Source of the DNA: ANME-2 cluster archaeon
Lineage (GTDB): Archaea; Halobacteriota; Methanosarcinia; Methanosarcinales; Methanocomedenaceae
NCBI GenBank assembly: GCA_014237145.1
Contig: JAAXOC010000036.1
Location: 1 to 34,175 of the forward strand
Reading direction: 5' to 3'
DNA length: 34,175 bases
Shown here: positions 14,034 through 22,441 of the stretch, in pieces
Numbering within the stretch: position 1 is the first letter of the stretch
How the letters are laid out: every line of letters starts with the position of its first letter
Made by a program: the position numbers and the translations under genes
The notes under the pieces: generated by a model
What the model was told of the DNA's origin: nothing
Seen by the model: only the letters and a program-made list of their open reading frames with translations
Databases searched by the model: none

Positions 14034-14747
14034 CTATAAAAACATGCTCGCAACCAAGCCTACAGTGATTGCTATAGTAAAACTAAGCAAAGTTCCAATT
14101 AAAACATACTCCCCCACACTTCTTGATGCACTAAACCTGAATATTGATTTTGCAGCCACCAATAAGCCAATTGCTTCATATTGTCTTAACAGGACCAGAG
14201 TAAGAATTAAAAATCGCTCCAACCGGCCAATCCACATTCCCGCCTTTTCCAGACTTTCATTTTCATCAGTGATATCAGTTCTCCATTTTTCTGTTATCTT
14301 ACTGATCAACACACTACTTGGCCAGATTATTATTAGATAAGCTGCTACTATTACCCACACGTTTATTCCTGGCAGAAATATCTGTTCTAACAGTGCTATA
14401 TCCTCAGGTCCTGGGCTTATTATTAATATCCAGATAACCAAAATAACCATGAAGTGCCCAAGTTGATCCAATAAGAAAGATTGGATATTGTTCTCATATT
14501 TTGCTTTAAAACCATCAATTAAGATATGTGTGGCAGCAACAGCAGCAGGGATCCATATCAAATTCCACAATCCGGATAAAAAATAGGCAAGAACTCCGGC
14601 AATAATCCCATGTAAATAGAGATATTTCGAGTGCCAGCCATTTTTAAATCTTTGATCTACCCATGAATCGGGCTGAAATACAAAATCAGCAAGAAGATGA
14701 GCAATTATCAAGCGAATTAATAACGATATCTCTATTGGAGTGAACAT
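14034..14747 (-). CDS. DUF3307 family membrane protein
   Basis: A 237-residue polytopic protein. The N-terminal half has the DUF3307 signature: HLLADFVFQPDSWVDQRFKNGWHSKYLYLHGIIAG and ATHILIDGFKAKY, with conserved His and Asp in predicted membrane helices. About six to seven helices can be traced. The function of the family is unknown. It lies 28 bases downstream of the satD-like gene, and this pairing recurs in bacteria and archaea to my knowledge, so the two probably act together. It is inserted, with its partner, between hsdR and hsdS. Confidence 0.85.
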   Translation of the reverse strand: MFTPIEISLLIRLIIAHLLADFVFQPDSWVDQRFKNGWHSKYLYLHGIIAGVLAYFLSGLWNLIWIPAAVAATHILIDGFKAKYENNIQSFLLDQLGHFMVILVIWILIISPGPEDIALLEQIFLPGINVWVIVAAYLIIIWPSSVLISKITEKWRTDITDENESLEKAGMWIGRLERFLILTLVLLRQYEAIGLLVAAKSIFRFSASRSVGEYVLIGTLLSFTIAITVGLVASMFL

Positions 14748-14775
14748 TATAAACCTCCAGCCTTATTTTCGACCA

Positions 14776-15444
14776 CTATAAGTCCACAACCTTATATTGA
14801 ATTATTCCTTTATAACGCCTTAAAAATGCCTGAACCGCCCAGGCACCACCGGTTCTCAGGCGCTGGAACACCGCAGATTGACTAATTTCCAGGTTTTTTG
14901 CGATTTCTTCCTGTGTATAGCCCTGGATTTGATACAGTATAGCCTTAGCCTGTTCTTTTGTCCATCGTTGAATTAAAGCATTAAGCAGAGCACATTCTGT
15001 TTGTAATTCTTCATTTATTTCTGGCCAGGGGGTCTTTATTGTTAGATTTCGTTCTCTTTTTTTCATCTTGTCAAGTTCCATGCCTGAACTTCTAAAAGCT
15101 TCTCCATCCCCTTCGCCGACCTTATCCCCTGGCAAATAATCTATCTTTCCTACACCAATGGCAATCCTGGCATCTAAGTGGATATTTTTTTCAAAAGGCT
15201 TAGACAGTAAATTAGCACGAATGATTATTGCAGCCTTCAGAGCTTCCTCGGGTCTGGATAGCACACCCTGGAAACTGTCCCCCCTGTAAATTTCAAATCG
15301 TGCTGCAACAATATCCGGTGATTTGATCTTGTTGAATGAATTTTTAAGAATTGATAGAACCTCATCCCGCTGTTTTTCGATTTTATATCTGGATGATCCA
15401 ACTAGATCACCAGTTAAAACTGCAAATATTTTCTCATTTGCCAT
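14776..15444 (-). CDS. SatD-like protein with C-terminal helix-turn-helix
   Basis: A 222-residue protein. The N-terminal part has SatD landmarks: VLTGDLVGSSRY (residues 9-20), RFEIYRGDSFQG (49-60) and LDARIAIGVG (90-99). The spacing of acidic residues recalls the nucleotide-cyclase/GGDEF palm fold, but that is only an impression. Residues ~160-215 form a sigma-region-4-like HTH (GYTQEEIAKNLEISQSAVFQRL). It probably binds DNA through this, perhaps at the three 29-bp repeats just upstream of its own start (inference). The last codons (QYKVVDL) overlap a fourth degenerate copy of the same repeat motif. DUF3307 is the downstream partner. Confidence 0.8.
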   Translation of the reverse strand: MANEKIFAVLTGDLVGSSRYKIEKQRDEVLSILKNSFNKIKSPDIVAARFEIYRGDSFQGVLSRPEEALKAAIIIRANLLSKPFEKNIHLDARIAIGVGKIDYLPGDKVGEGDGEAFRSSGMELDKMKKRERNLTIKTPWPEINEELQTECALLNALIQRWTKEQAKAILYQIQGYTQEEIAKNLEISQSAVFQRLRTGGAWAVQAFLRRYKGIIQYKVVDL

Positions 15445-15463
15445 GGGATACCACTCTTGTACA

Positions 15464-15545
15464 ATTATAAGCCTATAACCTTATTATGATAGATTATAAG
15501 CCTGCAACCTTATTATGATAGATTATAAGCCTACAACCTTATATT
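15464..15545. repeat. 29-bp tandem repeat (2.8 copies) in the satD promoter
   Basis: Copies begin at 15464, 15493 and 15522. The shared core is ATTATAAGCCTnnAACCTTA, containing the inverted repeat ATAAG-N8-CTTAT. Only the two middle bases differ (TA, GC, AC). The array lies 20-101 bases upstream of the satD-like start, a position suited to cooperative repressor binding. A related core (ACTATAAG...AACCTTATAT) occurs at about 14776-14798, at the 3' end of satD. Confidence 0.8.
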
Positions 15546-15593
15546 AATCTTCCGTAATCATATCTTATCGTTAATATTTACCCTTTTGCCATA

Positions 15594-16865
15594 TCAGCAG
15601 CACACCTTAATCGCATTGCACTTCTCCACTATTGCCTTCAACTCATCCAACTGGAAATAATCACGTGGATGCTCTTCAGACTGCGGCAGCCTGGCCATAT
15701 CAGAAAGCTCAATATATTTCCTGTCTGCAAAGACCTTCTTTAACATCAGCAAAAAATCCAGTTGTTTTGAGTTGTAAATATTATTACCAATGATAAACTC
15801 ATTAAACTTCGCTTCAATTACAGTCTTTGGATCCTGTTTTACAGTCATCCCGATAATATCCAGCAAGAACACCATAAAATCAATTTTCTGGAAATTCTGG
15901 ACATTCTCGATAGTTAATTCCGGCCTTAATGCAGACAACTGCGCTTCAAGTTGTTTAATCTCACCTGATGTAATGCCCTTGCCACCCCTTATATTTTGAA
16001 TCAACAGGTTGCTTTCCAAAAACTCCTTGAGTTCCACATCTTCCTTGATCTTCTTCGTAAACTTCTCCCTGCTGAGCACCAGATCAAGCGCATCGATCTG
16101 GATGACTTTCTTTCTGGTCGGCTCATAATACTTCATCAGCGGTGACAGTTCCCTGATCATAAATTCAACATCATCAAATGTCAGGTCATCCCAGAAATCA
16201 TCCTGGAGCACTTTAATAAGGTTATCCTTATTGTTCCCCACTTCACTAAGACTGTCTTTTTTCCTGAGAACATTTTCAACCCTTTCCTGCACATATGTCC
16301 TCATATGCTCTATCTTGTCAAGTTTTTTATCCAGGACAAAACTGAACAACTTTTCAGTCTGCAAAATAAAAGCTGACACATTAGGGTTAGCTTCCTGTGA
16401 AAACATGATCAAGGGCACAATATCCTTTTTCAATTCCCTTACATATTTTTCCAGCCTGAAAGAGTTCTGTTTGATAGTGTTAATAGCAGGTAACTTCTCC
16501 CTGGTAATAGACGACTCTTCATCAAGATTATCAATATAGTACAGGATTTTATTTGAGATAATCGTCTTTTGCTTCTCATCAAGAGGCTTATCCAGCAACT
16601 CAATCCTGTTTTCAAATATCCTGGTTATCACATCCGTCCCGGGTCCACGCTCTGCTCCCACTTTAATATTATGATATTTTACATTTGAATGCCCGCCAAT
16701 TTTAAAATCAAGGATGAGAAAATCGTATTTCCCCCTCTCCTGCAGCCAATCCCTGTGTTTACATGACTCCAGGTTCCTGGTACCCCTGCCAATCATTTGC
16801 CAGAACCTGATATGGGAGAATACAGGTTTCACAAAAACAAGGTTGCACACTTCGGGAATATCCAC
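15594..16865 (-). pseudogene. hsdR: hsdR, C-terminal part after an internal TGA
   Basis: The translation continues without a frame change from the upstream part: VDIPEVCNLVFVKPVFSHIRFWQMIGRGTRN (helicase motifs V-VI of HsdR), then an EcoEI-type C-terminal domain rich in charged helices to the TAG at 15594. Relatives read MLDTGIDVPE, and here the Gly codon is TGA (GGA to TGA is one base). The GTG right after the stop has no ribosome site, so separate translation is unlikely. The C-terminal domain normally binds HsdM/HsdS. Confidence 0.85.
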
Positions 16866-18347
16866 TCATGTATCCAGCATCCCGACTGAAAGGGCAATTC
16901 TTGGCTCAGATTCTTTTTGGAACCGTTTGACCTCATCCTCTGATCTTGTCATATCCGACGTAATTACCTGCACATCACTGCTGAGTTTTGGATATACTTT
17001 TCCAAATATATTCTTCATATGTTTCGCATGCCGCTGGCTGGCACAGAAAAATATCGTTTTGCACGGCTTGCCTTCATCAGATTTATAGCAGGAATTCATA
17101 AATTCCCTGATGATAAGTTCATTCGTCTTATCATCCATGAATACCTTATCAAATTGGGGTCCGTCAAAATAGGTACTATCGGGGTCGATCTCCTGCCTTC
17201 TCAACTGGTCTTTTAAAGATTTGCTCAATTCAGTACCTTCAATGCCTAATGCCAGGACTTTGGTGTCAATGATCTCTGCCCGGTATGAAACAAGAACTTC
17301 ATCCCTGACTGCCTCATCATAAGAGTATTCAACTGTTGGCTTGTTGTCTTCACAACCAAACAGGGCATACGTATTTCTGGACTCATGTTCTCTTGGGGTG
17401 GCGGTCAGACCTATTTTTATTGCATCAAAATATTCATTAATGCGGTTATTTTTATCATAAATTGACCTGTGAGCCTCATTAAATACGATGAGGTCAAAAA
17501 ATCCGGGACTTAACATTCTATAGAGTTTTTTTGGTTTACCACTGCTCAAAGTCTGGATAGTGGAAACATATAATCTGGCACTGGTGGTAAATCCATCGCG
17601 AAGACTGGCTACCGATTCTGTAAAGAATTCCTCAAAGCCGTTAGTTTTTGCCTGGTTAACCAGTGCGATTCTATCTGCTATGAATAATACATTGCGAACC
17701 ATATTAGCGTCAATCAACATTTTTATCAAAGCCATGGCCACCCTTGTTTTTCCCGTGCCGGTGGCCATTTGCACCAGCGCTTTTCGATGACCTTGCGAAA
17801 AATGTTCGCTCAATTTCCTCACAATCTGCTGGCTTCTTGGCCTATCTACGATCCGGGGATTGATTTTAACATCCTTTGGGTCCAGCCTTTTATGGTACAG
17901 GTCATTCCTTCTTCTAAGGTCTTCCTGGGAGAACGGGCCGCTGACTTTCCGCTCAATCCCATCATCATCAATAAAACGCCAGATGTATCCGTTGGTTAAG
18001 AAGATAGGGACCTTTCGATCAATCTGGTTTTCAATATCCTTGGCATACGTGCGTGCCTGGATCCTCCCCATCTCTTCATCCTTTGAGAATCGTTTTGCCT
18101 CGATAATAGCCAGTACGGAATTGTCTTCGTCCAGCAAGACATAGTCAATAAATCTATCAACGCTTTTTTCAACACTGCCATTAAAAAACACAAATTGCTT
18201 CTGATTAAAATCAGATTTTACAGAATTGACTTCTTCTTTAATGTATTTCCTAATCCAGCCAGCTTTTCCTAATTCCGGATCAATATACTGTTTTCTGGTT
18301 TGATTTTCGTTGATTAAATCGACAACATCATCAAATTCTTCAACCAT
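16866..18347 (-). pseudogene. hsdR: hsdR, N-terminal part (nuclease and first helicase lobe), truncated by TGA
   Basis: A 493-residue N-terminal portion of the type I restriction endonuclease. The nuclease core is FIDYVLLDEDNSVLAIIEAK, with D68 and E83-A-K85. Walker A is MATGTGKT (194-201), and motif III is GLTATP. Motif II should be DEAH but reads NEAH (N290, codon AAT at 17478-17480), and the Asp coordinates Mg-ATP in this helicase family. The frame ends at TGA 16866-16868 inside motif V. A product would lack the second half of the motor. The start ATG at 18345-18347 has a TATA box (GTTTATAAGT, about 18372-18381) at leaderless distance. The gene is the first of the hsd cluster. Confidence 0.88.
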
Positions 18348-18371
18348 CCTTGAATAAAATGCGTTGCATTA

Positions 18372-18440
18372 CTTATAAACGGTCTTATTTTTACTTTAAT
18401 AATATTTTTTGTAGAACGAATTATAGTCAAGAACTATAAT
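18372..18440 (-). promoter_or_regulatory. hsdR promoter with upstream inverted repeat
   Basis: On the minus strand GTTTATAAGT (18372-18381) is a good archaeal TATA box 25-30 bases before the hsdR ATG. Further upstream, ATTATAGT (18420-18427) and ACTATAAT (18433-18440) form an 8-bp perfect inverted repeat with a five-base spacer, a possible operator. Confidence 0.5.
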
Positions 18441-18833
18441 CAGCCTCCAGACAATAAAATATTTTATCAGGATTTCACTAAAATCCCAAATGAATGGCAG
18501 GTACTACTAACACTACTCATCTTTTATCAAACACTTCCGCCACCCACACAAAGAGTATCCCCGTCTACCTGAATGTGCAACGTATGATGGGTGAGCCTGC
18601 GAACTTCTCGCTGCATTTCATTTTAACCACACTCTTTTGGGCATATCATAAAGACTCGGAAGAAATTTATCTCAGGGCAAGTACTTAAACTTGGCAGAGA
18701 AAAAGAGTATGAATTTGGGAATAACAGGATAGGGTTGCTGGAGATCTAAAGAGTTTTAAACCAAAAGGAAAGAGGGAAATGGTAAAAAACCAGATGGTTG
18801 CAATCCCATGATTTAAAAAAGGTACAAACAAAA
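18441..18833. other. Gene-free stretch, possibly gene debris
   Basis: Open frames here (for example 18494-18688, plus) do not match a family and have no start signals. Short stretches such as LGREKEYEFGNNRIGLLEI (plus strand, about 18689-18748) look weakly coding, so it may be debris of an old gene or insertion sequence. I cannot identify it. Confidence 0.3.
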
Positions 18834-18845
18834 TATGTATATATT
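18834..18845 (+). promoter_or_regulatory. TATA box of the DUF5678 gene
   Basis: TATGTATATATT lies about 35 bases before the chosen ATG at 18875. GGTGA at 18865-18869 provides a ribosome site five bases before that ATG. Confidence 0.5.
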
Positions 18846-18874
18846 TTCAGAAGAATCTATTTGTGGTGACTGAT

Positions 18875-19087
18875 ATGACCAGTAAAGAGTATAATTGGCT
18901 ACTTAAACATTCGCAGAATTTGTTTGAGGAATATCATGGCAAGCATCTGGCAATCTCCGGAGAGCAGATAATTGCTGTGGGCGAGTCCGCTATCGAAGTA
19001 TTCAAAAAAGCAAAAAAATACAAACCCACTGGAAAAATCTCAATAACCTACATCCCTACCGATGAAGAGACAGTCACACTCCTGTGA
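18875..19087 (+). CDS. DUF5678 family protein
   Basis: A 70-residue protein starting MTSKEYNWLLKHSQNLFEEYHGKHLAISGEQIIAVGESAIEVFKKAKKY, which is the DUF5678 pattern (YEWLxKHxxLFExYxGKWIAI...GxSxxEVxxKA). I chose the ATG at 18875 over the in-frame GTG at 18863 because GGTGA lies five bases before it. The function is unknown. In archaea and cyanobacteria such genes commonly precede a small retropepsin-like aspartyl protease gene, and a damaged version of that follows here after 16 bases. Confidence 0.8.
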   Translation: MTSKEYNWLLKHSQNLFEEYHGKHLAISGEQIIAVGESAIEVFKKAKKYKPTGKISITYIPTDEETVTLL

Positions 19088-19103
19088 CAGGAAGATTACA
19101 GCT

Positions 19104-19307
19104 ATGAAATACCCGTATATGCTATTTAAAGGTAGATACCTGCCGATAATCCCGCTGGACCTAAAAGGTTCCGAATGGGTGGAATTCAAAGCAAGTATCG
19201 GGTTTTCGAGGAATCTTGGCATCGGTTTTAACATTCTTGGAAGAGAAAGCTTCTTTGATCGATTTGTATTCTGTTTTGATGATAAAAATAAGGTATTGAT
19301 TGTTTAG
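19104..19307 (+). pseudogene. Retropepsin-like aspartyl protease gene with internal deletion
   Basis: Start ATG 19104, preceded by AGGAAGA. The N-terminus, MKYPYMLFKGRYLPIIPLDLKGSEWVEFKA, matches the start of the small aspartyl-protease-like proteins that accompany DUF5678. The end, GFSRNLGIGFNILGRESFFDRFVFCFDDKN, matches their C-terminus (ILGRExFFDxFxxxFDExN). The middle, which should carry the catalytic D-S/T-G-A motif and about 50 or more residues, is missing, and the two parts are joined in frame near 19189-19195. A 67-residue product could still be made but would not be a protease. Confidence 0.72.
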
Positions 19308-19494
19308 ATGATATCCTATATCCAAAATATAAATTTGTATATGTTAAGTCCATCTTGTTTCACCATTTAAGGTTATTCTATGGTTCTGATCCATGCCATT
19401 TTCTACATAAGCTGGGTTTTACACCAACACTAAAATTTTTAAAACCCCATCCGTTCAATAATTTAATCTATTAGTAGACTCAATATATGATTGT
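19308..19494. other. Intergenic region with orphan leader-like repeat
   Basis: Bases 19356-19395 resemble 9302-9342, the leader just upstream of feoA (shared TGTTTCACC, TTTAAG, TATGGTT and TGATC in the same order), but no gene follows on the corresponding strand. TATA-like AAATTTTTAAAA near 19432-19443 may serve the downstream gene at 19495. Confidence 0.35.
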
Positions 19495-19878
19495 ATGTCA
19501 CTCCCCACAGTATGCCCAAAGACAGGATCAGGTCAATGTATTGGCAATAAATGTCAAATGTACGTCTTGGACTGGCGATCGAATGAAGAATACTGTATTT
19601 TAGGATATTACTCTGCCTCGAACCGGAAAAACCTGGGCGAACCGGTAGTGGACAATTATGCAGCCAAGGTAAGATCAAATAGTAAGAATTCTACTAAAGT
19701 AGCAATCTTCGTAGATGACAGGTCTAAGTCCGACAGCCTCAAGGAAACTGAAAAACCAGGGCGGCAATCCAGGCAGGCAGCCGACAATGTGACATTGAAG
19801 GTCAAAAAAACAAAGAATATCACAGATCTTGGCGATATCCCTGACGATTATGAAGAGCAGTTCTGGGATAAACTCTGA
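19495..19878 (+). CDS. Hypothetical protein with N-terminal four-cysteine motif
   Basis: 127 residues. The first 40 contain four cysteines (C7, C15, C20, C34) in VCPKTGSGQCIGNKC and YCILGYY, suitable for a metal or Fe-S site. The remainder is hydrophilic, Lys/Asp/Ser-rich and probably disordered, ending DIPDDYEEQFWDKL. I recognise no named family. ATG 19495 is chosen as the first methionine before the Cys region. It converges with the Fe-S gene at 19879, whose stop abuts its own. Confidence 0.65.
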   Translation: MSLPTVCPKTGSGQCIGNKCQMYVLDWRSNEEYCILGYYSASNRKNLGEPVVDNYAAKVRSNSKNSTKVAIFVDDRSKSDSLKETEKPGRQSRQAADNVTLKVKKTKNITDLGDIPDDYEEQFWDKL

Positions 19879-20919
19879 TCATTCAATAGCCATCCAAACA
19901 AGGTCTGCCAGGTCAAGCACCTTTACTCCTGTATCTGACAGATTCCTGAAACAAAGAGGACATGACGTTACCAAATAATCTACTCCGCCAGGTATATTCT
20001 CTTTTAATTCCCCTGCCATGGAACCTGAGAGTTCTGGATACCCCAGCCTGACACCGCCCCCTCCACCGCAACAACTGGCTTTTTCCCTTGATGCATCCAT
20101 TTCCACAAGAGTGCATATTTCTTCAATAACCTTCCTGGGTGCATCATATATCCCATACGCCCTGCCAAGGTGGCACGGGTCATGATAAGTGACTGAGATG
20201 TCAAGTCTTCCGGCAGATAGCTCATCAAGCCTTTCTCCCAGGAACTCTGATAAATGCAGCACGTTAAATCCCTGGTATTGTTCCTTTAGCATGGAATAGC
20301 AGCCGGCACAGCCAACAATGACCGTGTGTGCACCCGCAGCCTCGATCTGCCTGGAATTATGTGCAATAAGATCGGATGCGTCCAGCCCCATCCTGAATAG
20401 CGGCGAACCACAGCACTGTTCATCCTCCAGGAATCCTACCCCGAACTTACTCAGTATTCCGTAAGTAGCCGTCGCAGTGGACTGATACCTGTATGAGGCC
20501 AGACACCCTGCAAAATAGACATATCCTGAATCTACGGGAACATGGGTTTCGGTGAGCCATGCAGTCCTTGATGACCTTTCCCCAAGCGAATTACCAGTAT
20601 TGCCTATGCGCTCCTGCATTTCTACCTGATGTGTAGCTGTAAGTCCAAGTTCTACAAGTTTACGCCGGGCGGCCCTGGTCACCTGGTGTGGGTCTGCGCC
20701 TGACGGGCATTCAGTAACACACTGCTGGCATGTGGTGCATGTCAAAATACTTGTGATCAAACTATTTGAAGGCTCAAGCCCAAAAGCCATTCCCAGTGCC
20801 ATCTGCATCCTGCCCCTGGCTCCTGATGATTCCCAGCCCTGCACCTGCTGGGAGGGACATACCGTACGGCAGCGGCCACACTTTACACACTTGACAATGT
20901 CCCTGAGGTATTCCCTCAT
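19879..20919 (-). CDS. Fe-S oxidoreductase (GlcF/GlpC/HdrD-like, two CCG domains), partner of the FAD oxidase
   Basis: 346 residues. Two ferredoxin-type 4Fe-4S motifs lie at C11-x2-C14-x2-C17-x3-C21 and C61-x2-C64-x2-C67-x3-C71. Two cysteine-rich CCG domains follow: AGCLASY...EQCCGSP...CAGC, and DPCHLGR...SCCGGGGG...CPLC. The CCG pattern is shared by HdrB/HdrD, GlpC, GlcF and LutA. It probably passes electrons from the FAD subunit encoded just upstream (stop/start overlap of four bases, 20916-20919) to a membrane carrier or another acceptor. In Methanosarcinales such pairs are annotated as D-lactate or glycolate dehydrogenases, and the real substrate cannot be told from sequence. Confidence 0.88.
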   Translation of the reverse strand: MREYLRDIVKCVKCGRCRTVCPSQQVQGWESSGARGRMQMALGMAFGLEPSNSLITSILTCTTCQQCVTECPSGADPHQVTRAARRKLVELGLTATHQVEMQERIGNTGNSLGERSSRTAWLTETHVPVDSGYVYFAGCLASYRYQSTATATYGILSKFGVGFLEDEQCCGSPLFRMGLDASDLIAHNSRQIEAAGAHTVIVGCAGCYSMLKEQYQGFNVLHLSEFLGERLDELSAGRLDISVTYHDPCHLGRAYGIYDAPRKVIEEICTLVEMDASREKASCCGGGGGVRLGYPELSGSMAGELKENIPGGVDYLVTSCPLCFRNLSDTGVKVLDLADLVWMAIE

Positions 20920-22295
20920 TTTAGACCCACCTTCTGTGGGTTCATAATATTACACGGGTCCAGAGCCTTTTTGATAGATGCCATAACATCCATTGCGCTG
21001 CCGTGCTCTTCATCCATATACATCCCCCGGGCACAGCCAATACCGTGCTCCCCTGACACTGTACCGCCCAGCAGCAGGGCTGCCCTGTGTATATCATCAG
21101 CCGCCTGTTTCAGCACTTTCCACTGATTTTCATCAAGCGTATCAATGGCCATGCCCGTATGCAGGTTGCCGTCCCCTGCATGACCGTAGGTCATGATAGT
21201 GAGACCGTGTTTCTTTGAAATAGTACTTATCTCTCTTAGCATTTCAGGGATAGCTGACAGGGGTACTGCCACATCCTCGCCGATATAGACCCTGGTCTTT
21301 CCCGGACTTAGTCGTGTCACGGCGGCACCTGCCAGGCGGCGTGCAGCCCATAGTTCCTCCATCTCTGACTCTGAATTGGCTATCCTGACATTAAACGCTC
21401 TAAGTTCTTGGCAGCAGTCTGCCACCTTGATTGCATCTGATTCCACGCTGCAGGGTGCACCATCCACCTCAATAAGCAGCAGGGCCTCACAGCCCGGGAT
21501 GTTGAGGTCAGAATCATATGTATTTACTGCCCGGATGGTTGTACTGTCCATTAGTTCACAGGCAGAGGGCACTAACCCACGACCCATAATAGCAGATACT
21601 GCACTGCCTGCAGCTTCCAGGTCATTGAAATGGGCCAGCACTGCCGCCCTGGCTTCAGGCAGCGGGTGTATCTTCAACCTGGCTCCTGTAATGACGCCGA
21701 GGGTGCCCTCCGAACCTACCATTAATGCAGTGAGGTCGTACCCAGATGCCGATTTCATGACCTTGCCGCCGGTTTGGATGACTTCTCCGTCCGGCATCAC
21801 CACTTCCAGGTCCAGTACGTAATCAGTGACTGTGCCGTATTTTACCGAACGCATACCACTGCCCCTGTTGGCTATCAGTCCACCCAGGGTGCACATCTCG
21901 CTGCTACCCGGGTCTGGAGGGAAGAAGAAACCGTAGGGTTCAAGTGAGCGGTTCAGGTCTGCGTGGATGAGTCCGGGCTCCACCAGTACCTGCAGGTTCC
22001 TGATGTCAATATCAAGTATCTTGTTCATCCGGCTCATATCCAGCACGATACCGCCCTGTAAGGGTACGGCACCTCCGGCTAGGCCAGTACCTGCACCCCT
22101 GGCAGTGATAGGTATGCGGTGCTTGTGGCCCAGTTTAACGATTTTTGATACTTCTGCTGTGGTACAGGGCATGACCACATAGTCAGGTGTGCCGGTTATG
22201 TATGAAGCGTCATAGGAATAACAGTACAATTCTGCCGGGTCATTGGAGATGCGGGATGTTGGGACGATATCCTGGAGTTTCTTTAGTAGATTCAT
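20916..22295 (-). CDS. FAD-linked oxidase (GlcD / D-lactate dehydrogenase type)
   Basis: 459 residues, the normal length for GlcD. The PCMH-type FAD domain has RGAGTGLAGG (66-75), DPGSSEMCTLGG and GSEGTLGVIT. The C-terminal FAD-oxidase domain has TYGHAGDGNLH and the ending GEHGIG (415-420) with ALDPCNIMNPQK. It oxidises a 2-hydroxy acid (lactate, glycolate or 2-hydroxyglutarate) to the keto acid and reduces FAD. Electrons go to the Fe-S partner translated from the overlapping downstream gene. CTTATAAATA on the minus strand (22321-22330) is a TATA box at leaderless distance. The gene is divergent from the F420:NADP reductase gene. Confidence 0.9.
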   Translation of the reverse strand: MNLLKKLQDIVPTSRISNDPAELYCYSYDASYITGTPDYVVMPCTTAEVSKIVKLGHKHRIPITARGAGTGLAGGAVPLQGGIVLDMSRMNKILDIDIRNLQVLVEPGLIHADLNRSLEPYGFFFPPDPGSSEMCTLGGLIANRGSGMRSVKYGTVTDYVLDLEVVMPDGEVIQTGGKVMKSASGYDLTALMVGSEGTLGVITGARLKIHPLPEARAAVLAHFNDLEAAGSAVSAIMGRGLVPSACELMDSTTIRAVNTYDSDLNIPGCEALLLIEVDGAPCSVESDAIKVADCCQELRAFNVRIANSESEMEELWAARRLAGAAVTRLSPGKTRVYIGEDVAVPLSAIPEMLREISTISKKHGLTIMTYGHAGDGNLHTGMAIDTLDENQWKVLKQAADDIHRAALLLGGTVSGEHGIGCARGMYMDEEHGSAMDVMASIKKALDPCNIMNPQKVGLK

Positions 22296-22441
22296 TCACT
22301 TATAAGTGATTATTATTAATTATTTATAAGTTTCTATGAGAGTATCTTTTTTTGGGTCAATATATGTAAGTTATAAATCTCCGGTAGTGTCTCTTACACA
22401 AACATTTTATATCCATAATTATACTGGGAATGTGTGATTCT
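22296..22441. promoter_or_regulatory. Divergent promoter region of glcD-like and npdG
   Basis: The TATA box for the minus-strand gene is at 22321-22330. For the plus-strand gene, TTTTATATCC lies at about 22405-22414, about 33 bases before the ATG at 22442. A small palindrome CACTTATAAGTG (22298-22309) lies directly before the glcD-like start codon and could act in its control. Confidence 0.5.

Noticed and set aside
15464-15545. Short CRISPR array
   Set aside because: The 29-bp copies are directly adjacent without unique spacers, so it is a tandem repeat.
16866-16868. Selenocysteine or other recoding of the hsdR TGA
   Set aside because: The position is an invariant Gly, no recoding hairpin is evident, and the gene has another catalytic lesion; nonsense mutation is simpler.
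18494-18688. 64-residue plus-strand open frame
   Set aside because: No family match, no ribosome site or promoter at the right place; composition not convincing.
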